Source: Turbatrix aceti (Eukaryota; Nematoda; Chromadorea; Rhabditida; Panagrolaimidae). From it: a stretch of DNA of 64,000 nt. A program made the translations under genes and the position numbers. The number at the start of each line of letters is the position of its first letter. Position 1 is the stretch's first letter. The stretch is taken from assembly GCA_963969345.1 (NCBI GenBank), contig OZ017770.1, positions 567,246 through 631,245 of the forward strand, in the 5' to 3' direction. The notes beneath the pieces were generated by a model. That model saw only the letters and a program-made list of their open reading frames with translations. It made no database searches and was not told where the DNA came from. Below, in pieces: positions 33,064 through 47,283 of the stretch.

Positions 33064-33414
33064 TTACATCTGTAACGTGATTTTGCCATTCTGAGACGTG
33101 TTAAGCCTTTCATCAGCGACTGTTTTAGAATTATTTCTCATAGAACGTTGCGCTTCCCGTTTTGCTCTTTCCTGAAGTTTGGTTGCAGCTTTCTTGTACC
33201 GGAAAAGGTGAAAGCGATGTATAGCCCAGCGGACAAATGAATTAATTGTAATAACTAAGAAAAAGACGATTAACACAACTGCAGTTCCTATTCCCACTGT
33301 CGGATCGTAGTTTCGATAGAAATCTTCTGTCACCTTGGCTGGATTTGCATCCATGAAATCACGCTTTTCTTGTGGCCGACAGAACGGCTGACAGTTGCGA
33401 CGTCTGGCAGGCAT
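33064..33414 (-). CDS. Small single-pass membrane protein, unknown
   Basis: 116 residues, starting at 33414 directly after a TTGTAG acceptor on the minus strand, a trans-splice-like arrangement. The N-terminus is basic with two cysteines (NCQPFCRPQ). One transmembrane helix follows (about residues 47-65, VGIGTAVVLIVFFLVITI), then a basic, Lys/Arg-rich amphipathic tail (YKKAATKLQERAKREAQRS). I do not recognise the family. A longer frame extends upstream to 33480 but crosses the acceptor. Confidence 0.55.
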   Translation of the reverse strand: MPARRRNCQPFCRPQEKRDFMDANPAKVTEDFYRNYDPTVGIGTAVVLIVFFLVITINSFVRWAIHRFHLFRYKKAATKLQERAKREAQRSMRNNSKTVADERLNTSQNGKITLQM

Positions 33415-35533
33415 ATCTACAAACCAAGGTAACAAATATGACATTTTGAATGCATGAAAGAAAAGTTTTCGATGGATCACAATTTATGATAGTATTTTTT
33501 CGGAATTTAGTTCTTTTTGATCGACGTCGACGCTACACGCAAGGCTATAAATATTCTTTCCGTAAGGTTATTAGACTCGAATAAGAAACAATGCAGACTA
33601 AATGGACGTGACGGGTTATTTTCTAAAGTGGTCAAGAGGCCGTCAAATCTCGAAGCTTCATAAAAAGTCAAAACAACTTTTAAGAGTTCCCCATGGCAGC
33701 CGTAAAAAAAGAGATGACAACATGGAAGCTCCGGTGTTTCATGAACCGTTAAATGTAAAACTTTGCATAGCGGACGGTTGAATTAGAAACCGGAGGCAAA
33801 AAAAGATTGTTTGTAGGCAATGAGTCTAAGTACAATCGGCAGCGCAAAGAAAAAAACTCGCATAGAAGGTGCCAATTAGGAAGGCGACAAAAATTGCATC
33901 AGGTTGAATGATGGGAAAAACAAACACGAAATCTTGGCAATTATTGCCGAGCGACGTCAGCGCACACATCCAACAAGTGGTAGCCTCAGCTCAGCGTGAC
34001 AAAAAAGTTACAAATTCCTTAGGGATTGCATCTTCCATTGTCTTGATAACCTCTTTCGAAGTCTGGCAACTTTCTGTGCGTTTTCAAAAAAAAGGTTTAA
34101 GACATCCAAAAAATCTCAAGTGTCTATCCGTAGCCAGACCGAATTCATAAAAATGCAAAAGCCAACTAGTTGCCGTTGCACGAAAGAAAGGAATACACTA
34201 CCGCAGACAACACCCGTGGGTTTTGTTTCATTCTTTTTGATTTTATTCACTTGAATGTTTCCACTCATTAAAAGTTTATTTAAGCCAAAAACCAAAAAAC
34301 AAATACAGTGAATATTTTTTGAGGATTCGCATCAATTCAAGTGGCTAATTGGGGTTCAATGGAGAGGGTTTGATTGAATTGTATATCGCAAAGCTTGCTT
34401 CATATTATTTTCTTCATTTGTCTTACTCGAGGTAGGCGCGTCACCTGTTATATCGGAAAGTCAACCACACACACCCCGATAGCATCTTTCAATGCTTTGC
34501 CCCCCAGACTCTCATCTCAGTCCCCAGCAACAATGTCAAACTATATGTATAAAATGCCAAAAGCACTAGCATAAAACAGATGTCATTGCCGTCGTCCGGG
34601 TATTGGTTTGGTTGCTTCCTTTAAAGGTTACATATGGGCTTCAATGGAAATGTGCATTTTACCCCCCCCCCTCTTCTTCACAACCCTAAAGAAAAAGTGA
34701 TGGACCAAGCGTTGTGGTTCAAGACGAATCAGAAAAAATGAAAATATAAGTGACGCAATGCTTTGCAAACCAGTGGTAAAAAGTGTGCATCACCTTGACA
34801 TCATTTGGCAAAGAAAAAATGTTGCCGACGAATTAGTAACAGAGCAACTGAATAAAAATTATGCATGCTAAAAAAAGGCACCTAAAATTTGGAGTTACAT
34901 TTTTTTCCTTATTCTTTTTTTTACTGACTTGCATTAGTTTTCCGTTTAACTTTGTTTTGCTTCGAATATGCTTTCTTTTAAGACGATTTGCACTTAAAAA
35001 TTTTTTTGTGGCAATTATAGCATCTGGTCGGTTTAATCAGGTGTAAGAAAAGAAAAATGAATAGCCGGGTGGCGTCTTAAAATGCAAAAATTCGGGTTCG
35101 GACTGGGAAAATTCAGTTTAAAAATTTTTACAGTCCGACCCAAGCAGATCTACAAAAAGGCTTTTTCGTTTGATAACGGAACAATCTTTTGAATGTTTTT
35201 TTAGATTCATTTGGGAAAAATGATAACATTAATTTTTTTCATGTTTGGGCCAAAGAAAAAGCGTCCCCATGGTTGCTATTTTTTGTGACGAGCGAAAGAA
35301 ACATGCATTGAAGAAGCATTAGATAGTATCCGGAATGAAAACAATGTACTCCGATCGAGGTGTTGGACGTTCGTACACTGCTTGCCCACAGTCAGTCAGT
35401 CTGGCTATCATTTACCATCTGCTGCTTGTTCGGGTCTAGCACATCAAAGAGCTCCTCTCTCTGGCTTTTGGCGCTCCACTTATCATGGTTTTTTTTTTAG
35501 CAAAAATAGACATTGTTCAACGCTTTCTACAAA
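33415..35533. other. Intergenic region without recognised gene
   Basis: About 2.1 kb, AT-rich, with a C-run near 34664. An 80-codon frame at 33908-34150 has no known relatives. The end of the region is the CHP1 leader. Confidence 0.55.
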
Positions 35534-36309
35534 ATGGGACAATCCGTTAGCGTCAACAGCGATGAAATCCGAAAACTATCCAACGACAGCGGAAGCGAGT
35601 TTTTTCATGACAAATCAAGAATAATTTTAAAATTTTAAGTGTCGAAGAAAACTGTCAAAATGCTGCACACGCGTTTCACCCAGCTGGCTACCCACAAAGA
35701 TAATGCTACAAACGAACTCTGCATGACTCGCAGCGATTTCCGCCGTATTCCTGATCTTCTCAAAAATCCGCTCGGCGCACGCCTGATTGAAGCCTTCTAC
35801 GCATCCGCTGAGTTTGTCAAAATTATGTTTTTGATGTTCGACTGATAATCGATTTTCAGTCTCCACGACAGTGACGAGCTCTATTTTAAGGACTTTGTTC
35901 GCGTCATTGCTCACTTCCGTCCCATTGATATCAACGACAAGCATACCTGGAACGACCGTGATGCCAAACTGCGCTGTGAGTTAAGGTTTAAAATATTAAA
36001 ATAATAATTCAAAAAAAATTTAGTTGCTTTTACCATGTATGACGTTAATAAGAGCGGAACGATCACTCGCGACGAGTTTAAGGAGATTCTGCAGGTAATT
36101 TTCAAATAGAGTCGTTACAACACATTACGTTTTTTTTACAGCGCATGATTGGTGACAACGTGCCTCCCGCAACCGTCGACAGTATCGCAGATCGCACGAT
36201 GCGCGAAACCGATCATGATCACGATGGAAATATCACCTTTGACGAATTTAAAACTGCCATGGAAAAGACCGATATTGAGCAGAAGATGTCGTTCCGCTTC
36301 TTGGCTTAA
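35534..36309 (+). CDS. chp1: Calcineurin B homologous protein 1 (CHP1-like EF-hand protein)
   Basis: Exons 35534-35594, 35640-35811, 35860-35975, 36024-36094 and 36142-36309 give 195 residues, identical in length to human CHP1. The start MGQSVSVNS is an N-myristoylation signal. FRRIPDLLKNPLGARLIEAF and VIAHFRPI match the family; the two active EF-hands are DVNKSGTITRDEF and DHDHDGNITFDEF, while the first two are degenerate. The end EQKMSFRFLA is nearly the canonical one. CHP1 binds and activates plasma-membrane Na+/H+ exchangers. Intron 1 uses a GC donor (a|gcgagt at 35595): this gives a 45-nt intron and an ungapped match to the family (GMSKKTVKMLHTRF); no GT donor keeps the frame. Confidence 0.92.
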
Positions 36310-37042
36310 AACTCAAAAATCATACACGCACTGCTTACGCGCAGGATGTACCCTAACTTAACCATAGCCAAGTGTTTTTAGTAGTTCCAAACACTTTTTT
36401 GTGCATTGGTGTCTTCGTTCTTCGTTATCTTTACACGTAATCGTAGACAATAAACCAATGTGTAATTTCTTTATAAAGGGGCTTACATTCCTGCAAAGTA
36501 AATCCTTTTACGACCTGTATTTTTGTCAGACAAAAGGGGCGGTTGATTTGCGAAGGGTTAACGATGCCTCATTGTGATCGATAAGATCAAGGATTAAGTT
36601 GCACGCCATTCGTTATCATTACCCTTGCGCAAGGACAATAAACGACACATTTCTGTCGTTGGTTCGTTTCAATGAAATACAACAGCACATCAAAATGGTT
36701 ATATATCCACCAATTATTATACCCGCTTCTCCTTCTCCCATGCACGGTTGTTAGTACCAGTGCTGTTTTTGCGAGTCGCGCGTCTCATTTCATACTTCCC
36801 CCATTACATTACACAAAAAAACGCTTCCGTTTTGCCTCAGTAGTTTAGTTGTTATCCTTTAACTGCTGATTTTTGTGAAGCAGACTCTGCTCATTTATAT
36901 TTATTTTTATCCACGGATTTCATTTTTTGCGAATGCGCTTATTAGAGTACCTAAATCGGACTAAGCCATGTCCTATTGTCGTTTATGCTTGTGATAATGA
37001 TGTTGTTGAATTTTTAGCACACCTACATAAATTCGACGCAAG
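36310..37042. other. Intergenic spacer CHP1 to TDO
   Basis: No gene seen. A TTTTTAG acceptor-like site lies about 24 nt before the TDO ATG. Confidence 0.55.
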
Positions 37043-38619
<1,577 letters not shown>

Positions 38620-38772
38620 ACTTGCTTGCCCCCAAAAAAAGTAAAGTACGTTTATGTAAATTGCAAACACTACTACTGATAAAACCGAACAGAAGAATAA
38701 CAAGTTGCTTCAATGTTCAGTCTATACGATAAAAAAACTGATTCTTAAAATCGTTAGGTCACAGTACGAGAA

Positions 38773-39975
38773 TTAATAAGCGTGGTTAGCAACGAAGAGC
38801 GATTCCGCGGCGGCGGCAGCTCCCTCCTCGCCGGCGTAGACACCGCGTTCGGCATCACCGTTGGCCTTGGCGCGGTGGAGGAGCACCTTCTGGGCAGCGA
38901 TCTTGTTCTCTGGCTTGCCAGCCCAGGCCTTGATCACGGAGGCTTGGAGAGCACGACCGTAGCTGAACGTGAGAACCCAGGGCTTGATGCCGGGAACCTT
39001 GTTGATGGCGTTCAAGTTAGCGGTAGCGTCGATCTCAGACTGACCTCCAGAAAGGAAGGTGACGCCTAAAAAAGACCAATGATCATCATATTGTCGTCAG
39101 CCACCTAAAAAGAACTTACCGGGAACAGCCACAGGCAGGCCACGACGAAGAGCAGTCACGGTGGCAAGGCCGACCTGTTCAGGAGTGGCTTTGACGGTAG
39201 CAGACTGGCCAGGGGTAACCATGTTAGGCTTCAGGAGGGTACCCTCGAGGTAGATGTGGTGGTCAGCCAGCGCCTTGTAGACGTAGGCAAGGGTCTGCTC
39301 GGTAACCTTCTGGGCGCGGGCAAGATCGTGGTCGCCGTCGCAGAGCACCTCAGGCTCGACGATGGGAACGAGACCAGCCTGCTGGCAGATGGAAGCGTAG
39401 CGGGCAAGCACGTTGGCGTTCTCGAGGAGAGCGACGTTCGAGGGAACGTGGGGTCCAATGTGGAGGACGCAACGCCACTTGGCGAATCCGGCGCCACCCT
39501 TCTTGAAGGCCTGAGCGCGCTGAAGAAGGTTGTCAAGACCCTGGGTGGTGCCCTCGTTGAGGGTGCCAGAGATAGGGACAACACCGAGATCGAGCTTGAT
39601 GCCGGGGACAATCTTTTGAGCGACAAGGATGTCGACAAGGCGGCGGCCATCGGAACCAACCTAAAAATAACATCCATTATTCGCAGTCCTTTTTTGCAGT
39701 AGTCTTACCTGGTTGAAGGTCTCTTCGTAGAGGATGACACCAGAGATGTTTTCGCTGAGGCCGGGAGTCGTGAAAAGAAGCTCACGGTAGGCCAGACGGT
39801 TGGCTTCCGTGTTTTCCAAGTTGATGCTGGAGAAACGCTTGCCAATCGTGGCCGTGCTCTCGTCGGCGGCGAGGATGCCCTTGCCGGGGGCAACGATCTG
39901 AGCAGCGATTTGACGGAGCTCAGTCTTCTGGGCCTCGGTGAGAGGGTCAGTGTAGGAGCCACCAACTTCAGCCAT
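38773..39975 (-). CDS. aldo: Fructose-bisphosphate aldolase, class I
   Basis: Three exons on the minus strand, 39975-39709, 39660-39120 and 39065-38773, about 366 residues, the normal length. Family blocks: [40 protein letters not shown], and [15 protein letters not shown] with the Schiff-base lysine. [10 protein letters not shown] and [10 protein letters not shown] bind substrate phosphate; the C-terminal tyrosine (NHAY) needed for full activity is present. It splits fructose 1,6-bisphosphate in glycolysis. The exons are GC-rich with strong codon bias, as in highly expressed genes, which explains the many long shadow frames. The start lies at [10 protein letters not shown]; upstream residues in the open frame cross an acceptor. 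Confidence 0.95.
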
Positions 39976-41451
39976 TTTCAAGCGATTCACAATCTAAACA
40001 AAATTCAACAAATTATAGGATGTCCCAAGGCCTTACAACAAAACAGAGACGCGCGCCAGATAACAAAACAGTCTTGCCGAATGACTGACTGGCAAACAAA
40101 TTGTGGGGCCGCAGCGGCGAGAAAAAACGTTGAACGCACGTCGACATTCTAGAATAACAACAACCGATGCGAACATATTCAGTTTGATAAGACTAGGGCT
40201 ATGGGGACCCCAAACACAACGCAGCACATACGCACAGGCACCGATTGAACGAGAGCCTGTCTGCCTTACTCGTGACCCCCACTAAAAAGTCTACACAGCA
40301 GAGTACCGCCGGGTAAAACAGCTCTGAACCCTGTGGAGTGAAGACTGGGGAAATGCAGCAAGGTCGCAAAGGTGCCTCTGCGTTAAAAAATAGCAAAATA
40401 ATCAACTTTTATTTGCTCTGCCGAAACTCAACCAACTACACTCTCGTAGAAAAAAAGAATATGCGTGTGTGCGCGGTTATCGTTTTTTAGCGAAAAGAAG
40501 CAGAATTGGTTGGCAAAAAAACGACAATCTACGTCAGTAAAAAATTTTGACTCTAAGGAAAACAGCAGCAGTGAATGCTAGCAAGTGTTGAACACTGGCT
40601 GGAGAGAGAGAAGGAAAGAACGAGGAAGGTTGGACGTTTTTTTTGGATCAATTCTCGGTTTGCTTAGTCGGTAAAAAAAGAAGGGCAGCCGGAGAGGGCT
40701 GGGGCTAGAGAGCGTTTAATGTAGCCTCAAACTGTCTCCTATTTGCCCGTTCGTACATTCGTAAGTGTTGTACACGCCCAGACTGCGTTGCTATGAGGAA
40801 CGACGTTTTTTGCCTGTTTTTTGAAAAGCGGAGTAGACGACAGACAGCTAAGAAAGGGTCCATAAAATGTACGTTATAATTTTTGCGCCTAATGCAAGAC
40901 AATAAAAAGTCCCAACATTTTATTCCAACAGTGTTTTCTCATTTGAATAGCAATTTTAAAAACACCGAATTAAACAGAGTATGCCAGTCTAGAGGGAAAA
41001 TAACTAAAACGCAACAACCCGGTAGTTGGCTTTATCGACAAACTAAGGCGTTAGGCAGACGGCAGGGAGCTTTACTCTGAGTCTCTGCCTGATGTGAGCC
41101 ACTCGTTGAGATGTATTTCGTCATTCGACAACTGATTGTCAAGCTAGGCCATCGTCATCTACGCAAGACTCAATTTTAAAAATGCACGTACAATGCGTAT
41201 GCAACGCACATGTGTACCACACGCAAACAAACGAGGATCAGAATGCCTAATAATGATAATGATTTGCATGTGAAAAAAATCATGGCCCGTAACTTGTTTA
41301 TTCGTGAAACTCAACTGAACTAACAAAAAGTGAAAAGATCGAGTGATAATTTGACGAACAAAAAAAATCAAGTTGCAATTCAATTCACTGAGAGACCAAA
41401 GTACGATGAGGGAAATAACCTGCTTTTACCCTGATACTGGTGGAGGCCCGT
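39976..41451. other. Region upstream of aldolase, no gene recognised
   Basis: About 1.5 kb. It must contain the aldolase promoter and leader. No coding frame is supported. Confidence 0.55.
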
Positions 41452-42152
41452 CTAAAATGGTAAAACATAATTACTCAAGCTTGAATAAATGCAAACTGAC
41501 GAGGAAAAGGGATGTTGAGCGGCGCTGTGTTCGACGGTCCTAAAAACTCGACAAAGGTTGTTCAAAGTAAGGGGGAAAGGGTTCAAAGACCACGAACCTT
41601 CATCGGAAGAACTGCACACTTCCATGTCGACAACATCATGGTTATCGACGGCTTGTGCGGTATCGGTAGCAGATCGTGGGTTATATGATGTTTGTTTGGA
41701 GACGATGGGAGCTAGCACCCGTTCAGCTTCTGTACGAAAGAAATGCGACCCAAAGACCTAAATTTCAAACAGAATTAGCACTTTTGAATGCATCTTAACG
41801 CATACTTCACGCAGGCTTCTGTTGATCTCTGCTGAAGGTAATTGTTTTCGAATTGCTTCCATGCTCATGACCCGAGATCGATCTATGTCGGCTTGAGTGA
41901 TTTTCTTCCTTTCATCGGACAACTTCATACGTTGTACAACATCTCTGTACACTGTATCCATGTCGAACTTATCAACAAACTCCTAAAATAATATTGTTTT
42001 GATTCGTTAACGAGATCGAAGGTTAAAAAAACATGAATTACATCTACTCTTGCAATGTTTGACGCCTGCCGAAAGAGCTCTGCATACTTTGCCTTGGGAA
42101 CTGCATTGACCACATTCTTTATCATGTCATCGCGACTAGAGCTGCTCGCCAT
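41452..42152 (-). CDS. Unrecognised small protein with helical N-terminal half
   Basis: Three exons on the minus strand (about 42152-42045, 41984-41812 and 41758-41452), about 195 residues, start MASSSSRDDMIKNVV. The first two-thirds look helical and charged (AKYAELFRQAS, YRDVVQRMKLSDERKKITQADIDRSR). The C-terminal part is Ser/Asp-rich and then hydrophobic (SLSNYVLPF). It faces ETFDH head-to-head about 480 nt away. I do not recognise the family; a weak overall resemblance to Shg1/BOD1-type helical domains was considered and is not claimed. Intron limits are inferred. Confidence 0.55.
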
Positions 42153-42629
42153 CGTAAACAGAATCAATCGTCGACCGGTAACACAAAAACAATGCACGGA
42201 GCTGCTAGTTAGTGTGCATCTTGCTCCGGATTGTGTATGTTGCTGCAAAATCGCGATTTGGCGTCTCTCATAACGAAAAAAAATTTTCAAAAATAAGTGG
42301 GCATGTATGCTTCTTTTATTCCCTGAACGATGTTATCACGGACACGCTTTTCGAACGACTCTTGTACACGCAGTAATTTCCCATCTTTTTTAAAAACAAA
42401 ATGCAAAATGTCGCAAAACACAATTTTATCGATTAGTATTACATCCTTACTTTATGTAGTGGTCATGCTACGAATGCTGTGCGTATACCGCAACAAACCT
42501 GATCAGTGATCGTTGTGTCAGTAGTGCTCGATGCTCGATGCTCGTAGCTTTTATATTTCGGCTCTGTTGTATATTGTCTGCTCACTTGTTTTCCTCTCGC
42601 TTCGTAGTCAGTCTTGCTTTTTGCAGTTA
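42153..42629. promoter_or_regulatory. Divergent spacer upstream of ETFDH
   Basis: Head-to-head spacer of about 480 nt; no gene. A CTTTTTGCAG acceptor ends 4 nt before the ETFDH ATG, a likely trans-splice site. Confidence 0.5.
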
Positions 42630-44612
42630 ATGCGGCTGAGTATCGCCAAATTGATCAAGTCCACTTCCGTAGCACGTTTTGTGCGTGATGGCAAGTGGAC
42701 AACCACCCATTACACCCAACGCCCTCGGGAATCTGACGAACGCTGGAAGGATGTTGACATGGATCGCGTCGCTGATGAATACGATGTCGTAGTTGTCGGT
42801 GGAGGTCCTGGAGGATTATCTGCTGCAATCCGTTTGCGTCAACTCGCCGCTGAACACAACAAAGGTAGTTGCCTTTTTTTGACTTCTGATAACATGTGCT
42901 TTTATTTTCAGACATTCGTGTTTGCTTGGTCGAGAAGGCACCTGAAGTCGGAGCTCACATTCTTTCTGGTGCCGTTATCGAGACCAAAGGCTTGGATCAA
43001 CTCATCCCTGACTGGAAAGAGCAAGGTGCACCTGTTTACCAAGTTGTCACGGTTTGTAGTCCTCGTTTGCATTCCTTTGAGTGCTCGATTATCGACCACG
43101 TTTTCTTTCAGTCCGAAAAAATTTACCTTTTGACAAAGACTGGCCGCATTCCGATTCCTGCTTTTCCGGGCATCCCGCTTCATAACAAAGGCAACTACAT
43201 TGTTCGTCTCGGCAATGTCGTCAAGTGGCTCGGCGATAAAGCCGAGGAACTTGGCGTTGAAATATATCCTGGCTACGCCGCACAGGAGGTTCTGTACAAC
43301 GAAGACGGCAGTGTTAAGGGAGTTGCTACCAACGACGTCGGCATCAACAAGGATGGGTCACCGAAGGAAAACTTTGAGCGCGGCATGGAGCTTCACGCCA
43401 AGTGCACTATCTTTGCTGAAGGATGCCGTGGTCATCTGACCAAGCAGGTGTTGAAGAAATTCGACTTGTATAACGATAGCTACTCCTATGGCATCGGGTT
43501 CAAGGAACTCTGGGAGGTAGATCCTTCCAAGCACCGTCCCGGCTACATTGAGCACTCCCTTGGCTATCCACTGAAGCACGATCAGTATGGAGGGTCGTTT
43601 ATTTATCATATCGAGGACGAAGGCCAGCCGCTGGTTCAGATTGGATTCGTCGTAGCACTCGACTACACTAACCCTTACCTGAACCCATTCCAAGTTAGTT
43701 CCAGGGTTTTTTTTTACAAGTTTTTACGTTAGTTTTTTAGGAGTTTCAACGCTACAAGTCTCATCCGACGATTCGTCCTCTTCTCGAAGGAGGAAAACGC
43801 CTCGGGTACGGAGCTCGCGCCCTCAACGAAGGCGGCTTCCAGACTATTCCAAAGCTGGCTTTCCCCGGTGGAGCACTGATTGGCTGTGGTGCAAGTATGA
43901 TGAATGTTGCCAAGCTGAAAGGAACTCACCCTGCCATGATCAGTGGCAAGATTGCTGCTGATGCCATTTTCCCTGAACTGGAGAAGAACACCTGTAAGAG
44001 GGGGGTCTTTGGCATTCGAGTTTTATTACTTGTTTTTTAGCTGTCAATCCTCAGAGCTATCAAACTGCATTTGAACAATCGGACTTATACAAAGAACTCA
44101 AGAAGTCACGCAACATCCGCCCATCATTCAACACCAAGTATGGGTGGTACGGCGGCATGCTTTACACTGGAGCCTTTTATGTCGTCGGCCAGGGCAAAGA
44201 ACCATGGACTCTCCATCACGGCAAGCCTGACAACGAGAAACTGGAACCTGCAGCCAAGCACGAGCCTATTGACTATCCCAAGCCAGATGGAAAGGTTACG
44301 TTTGATCTTCTGTCGTCTGTTGACCTCTCTGGAACCACTCACGAAGAAAACCAGCCTGCTCACCTGACCCTTCTCGATGAAAGTGTTCCCGAAAACGTAA
44401 ATCTCAAGGTTTATGCTGGACCTGAAGCTCGTTTCTGCCCCGCCGGTGTGTACGAGTTTGTCCCTCGGGACGAAAAGTCTTCGGAGCTTCGTCTGCAGAT
44501 CAATGCTGCCAACTGCATTCATTGTAAGACGTGCGACATTAAGGACCCTACGCAGAACATCAACTGGGTGGCTCCTGAGGGCGGCGGGGGGCCCAAGTAC
44601 AGCGGCATGTAA
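42630..44612 (+). CDS. etfdh: Electron transfer flavoprotein-ubiquinone oxidoreductase (ETFDH)
   Basis: Exons about 42630-42864, 42912-43051, 43112-43693, 43741-43993 and 44041-44612, roughly 593 residues. A basic mitochondrial presequence precedes the FAD-binding [17 protein letters not shown] and the [16 protein letters not shown] block. The quinone-binding region ([17 protein letters not shown]) and [19 protein letters not shown] are typical. The single [4Fe-4S] cluster ligands are present in FCPAGVYEF and [12 protein letters not shown], and the end is [10 protein letters not shown]. It passes electrons from ETF to ubiquinone at the inner mitochondrial membrane. The start at 42630 is set by the acceptor just before it; upstream residues of the open frame (from 42531) are not part of the protein. 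Confidence 0.95.
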
Positions 44613-44702
44613 CGGTTTTGCGGAAAAATGTATTGTGTAATGAGAATTATGTTTGAAGATTAAATAGGATACTAATAAATTGTAACCGTAATTATATGCG
44701 TA

Positions 44703-47283
44703 TTATACAGCATCGTTGTTTTGATAATTCATCGGACACTCCGTTTCCTCCGATAAAGGCCATAGTAAAGACATTGGCGTGAGTTGAATCCCGTTATTGC
44801 TTCGGCTGTTGGATAGGGCTAGTGACAGGCTGTGCTCGGCGACCGACGACGAGTGAGACAAAAAACTCTGCCCACTGATGCTCTGGTTCATGCGTGCTCT
44901 AAAACACGTTAAGATTTTAATTGTTTTCCTTACTTAGCACGTACCTTTGAATGTTGTCATGCTTAATGTACATTTTGGCTTGCACAGTTTTGAGTCCCAA
45001 AACTATGCAGATGATAATCGGACCCCCAAGAATGACAATTAGCGCTGTGACGTTTAAAGCGTTCCAAAATGATTGGCTGCATTGTGTTTGAACCTCTGTG
45101 CATGTTTGGAAGATTTCTCGACTTTCGCCATTGTCATTGAAGACGTAGAGCAAGCAGATGGTGTAATTCTGCATGCAATCAAGATTAAAAAATTAACGAC
45201 ACATTACAAAAGGCTTACACTGAATGGTTTCAGCCGCATGATATTGTATGTCTTTAACGAATTGTGCATGGACAATCTCGTGCTTCTTCTCGTTGCTCGT
45301 TCGGAATCTTGTACTGTGAGATAGGAACTGACGCGATGAAAATCACATATTCTGAGAGTATCGTTCCACGCTATCATTGCAAAGTGACTTCCCACTTCTA
45401 TAGGCTCTATCAAAATATAGGGAATCTTTACACTTACAAGAAGTGATGTTTCTACCCTTGTGCTCGTATCTGTGCATTGATATACACCCGCATCGTTAGG
45501 AAAAACTGAATCTATTTGTAGCTTTTCTTGAAAAGCACTGATTCTAGGCTTTTGACGTAGAATGGGCTCAGTAATATGTTTGTGCCGGAAAAAATTGTGA
45601 TCCGGTAAGAGTGCCGAAAACAATGAAATATCTGCATTGGAAATAGTTGACTCGCTAGTTAAAAACGTCGGCGCGGTAACTGGGACATGAGACCCGTTTG
45701 GCAGCTTCCAAGCAATGCTAGTAGGCGACATTGGCAGGGCGCAATAAATAGAGAAACATGATCCAATCATTGCTTCAAGATGGTTTCCGAATGGCAATAT
45801 GGCATTCGTGACGCATGAACCAGGCGTGCAAATGGCAGCTCGATGGTCGATGATTTTGGATGCAAACTCGTCAAGGGTGCGCGCCATGCAGTCACATTTC
45901 AACGGATTTCCTTTGATTGCTATTGTAGTGCAAGTTTCAAACAAACTTCTTGGAATAAATTGCAGTGCATTATTTTTTAAATTGATTCTAAAATTAGATT
46001 CTATAAGTTTTTTTTTTCACTGCATAATATAAATAAAGTATTACTCGTCTAGTCGTGAGTTGTTGCTAAACATTTTTGACGACAAGTAAATCAAATTTGT
46101 GTTATTTTCTGCCGACAATCGTTTCAATTTTGGCAGACCATACATGGAGCCTGCTTCAAGTAGTCGTAAAGTTGGAATGTCATTTATCACTAGGTTCTGT
46201 AAAAAGCAATCAATCATGTTAAACATTAATCAAAAAGATAGTTAAAACCAACTTCGAGGAATGGCAAGTCCAAATCACCAACTGCCACATTGTTTAGCGG
46301 ATTGCCACTCAAATTTAAGCACTTCAATCCAACCATTTGTTTTATATCAATGGTAGGTAGAACGGAGAGATTGTTAAATGACAAGTCCAAAAATGTCACT
46401 TGATTCAGTGCAGTAAATGAGTCGTATTTGAAGTACTGTATGCGATTGAAACTTAAATTTAGAGTGTGCAATTTTGTGGCAGGATGAATTGAGCTACTCT
46501 GAATCAATGTTAGCTGATTGTGACTCATGTCCAGGATTTCAAGATTATTTGTAAATCTCAGCATGTGCACGCTGACTGTCGGAAGGTAGTTATTGCTGAG
46601 ATTGAGTACTTTAAGACGAAATAGACGAAAGGCCTCCCAGTCAATGCTCATAATTTTGTTGAAATTCAAATGAACTTCTTCTAAGTTTGGAAATGCAGAG
46701 AATGCATCGTGCGAGAGAAACTGCAACATGCCAAAATGTTAAAAAATGATTTATGCATTACTACCCATTTGAAAGATGTAATGGCTTGCCTTTAGGGAAT
46801 TATTTGTGGCCATAAAGACCGACACATCGCGCATAACCATTTGTCTTGGATTACTTAGCAGCTCGATTTTGTTGTGAGATAAGTCTAATTTTCTAAAACA
46901 ATACGGCTGCAATGCGCAAGATTTGACAGAGTTAAGACATACTTTAGTGCCGGAAAAGACGGCAAGTCACTGATTGATGTCAACATACTGTGGGTGATGG
47001 AGAGCTCCTCCAGCTTGTTAACGACATTTGTGATATTGAGTTTCAAGTATACTGTCAAGATGTCAGTTTCATTAAGATTTGAACAAGTCAAACTTGTCAG
47101 TGCTAAAACGTAAGAATGCCAACTTGATTAACACAAATATAGGATAAACAAACGAGTATCTTGGTACTTACAATAAGTGCACTTGTGATTTTGCAACAAA
47201 AAGTCGAAACTATCATTCGTGTGAAACACGCACACGTTGAACAATGATGTCATCAGCCATATGGATAACGAGCGAAAAATCAT
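44703..47283 (-). CDS. Leucine-rich repeat / Ig-domain transmembrane receptor
   Basis: About seven exons on the minus strand, start 47283 (MIFRSLSIWLMTSLFNVCVF, a signal peptide) just behind a TTTTTGCAG acceptor. LRRs run from about 47090 to 46040 (LEEVHLNFNKI, LKVLNLSNNYL, LEILDMSHNQL, TFLDLSFNNL), then an LRR C-cap (GNPLKCDCMARTLDEF). An Ig-like domain follows (CFSIYCALPMS ... DAGVYQCTDTST), then a region that may be a fibronectin III domain, and one membrane helix (about 45050-44980, ALIVILGGPIIICIVLGL). The cytoplasmic tail is Ser-rich. There is no TIR domain, so this is not a Toll receptor; LRR-Ig proteins of this shape act in cell adhesion and neuronal or epithelial signalling. It lies tail-to-tail with ETFDH, about 90 nt apart. 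Confidence 0.85.

Noticed and set aside
34660..34675. C-runs at about 34664 and 61490 as functional elements
   Set aside because: Simple homopolymers with no associated structure; likely slippage.
38782..39702. Plus-strand frames of about 95-148 codons opposite aldolase
   Set aside because: High GC and biased codons of aldolase leave antisense frames open; the minus-strand product is unmistakable.
41452..42152. BOD1/Shg1-like subunit
   Set aside because: Only general helical charge pattern and size agree; no diagnostic residues could be matched.
44703..47283. Toll-like receptor
   Set aside because: No TIR domain follows the membrane helix; an Ig-like domain lies between LRRs and membrane instead.
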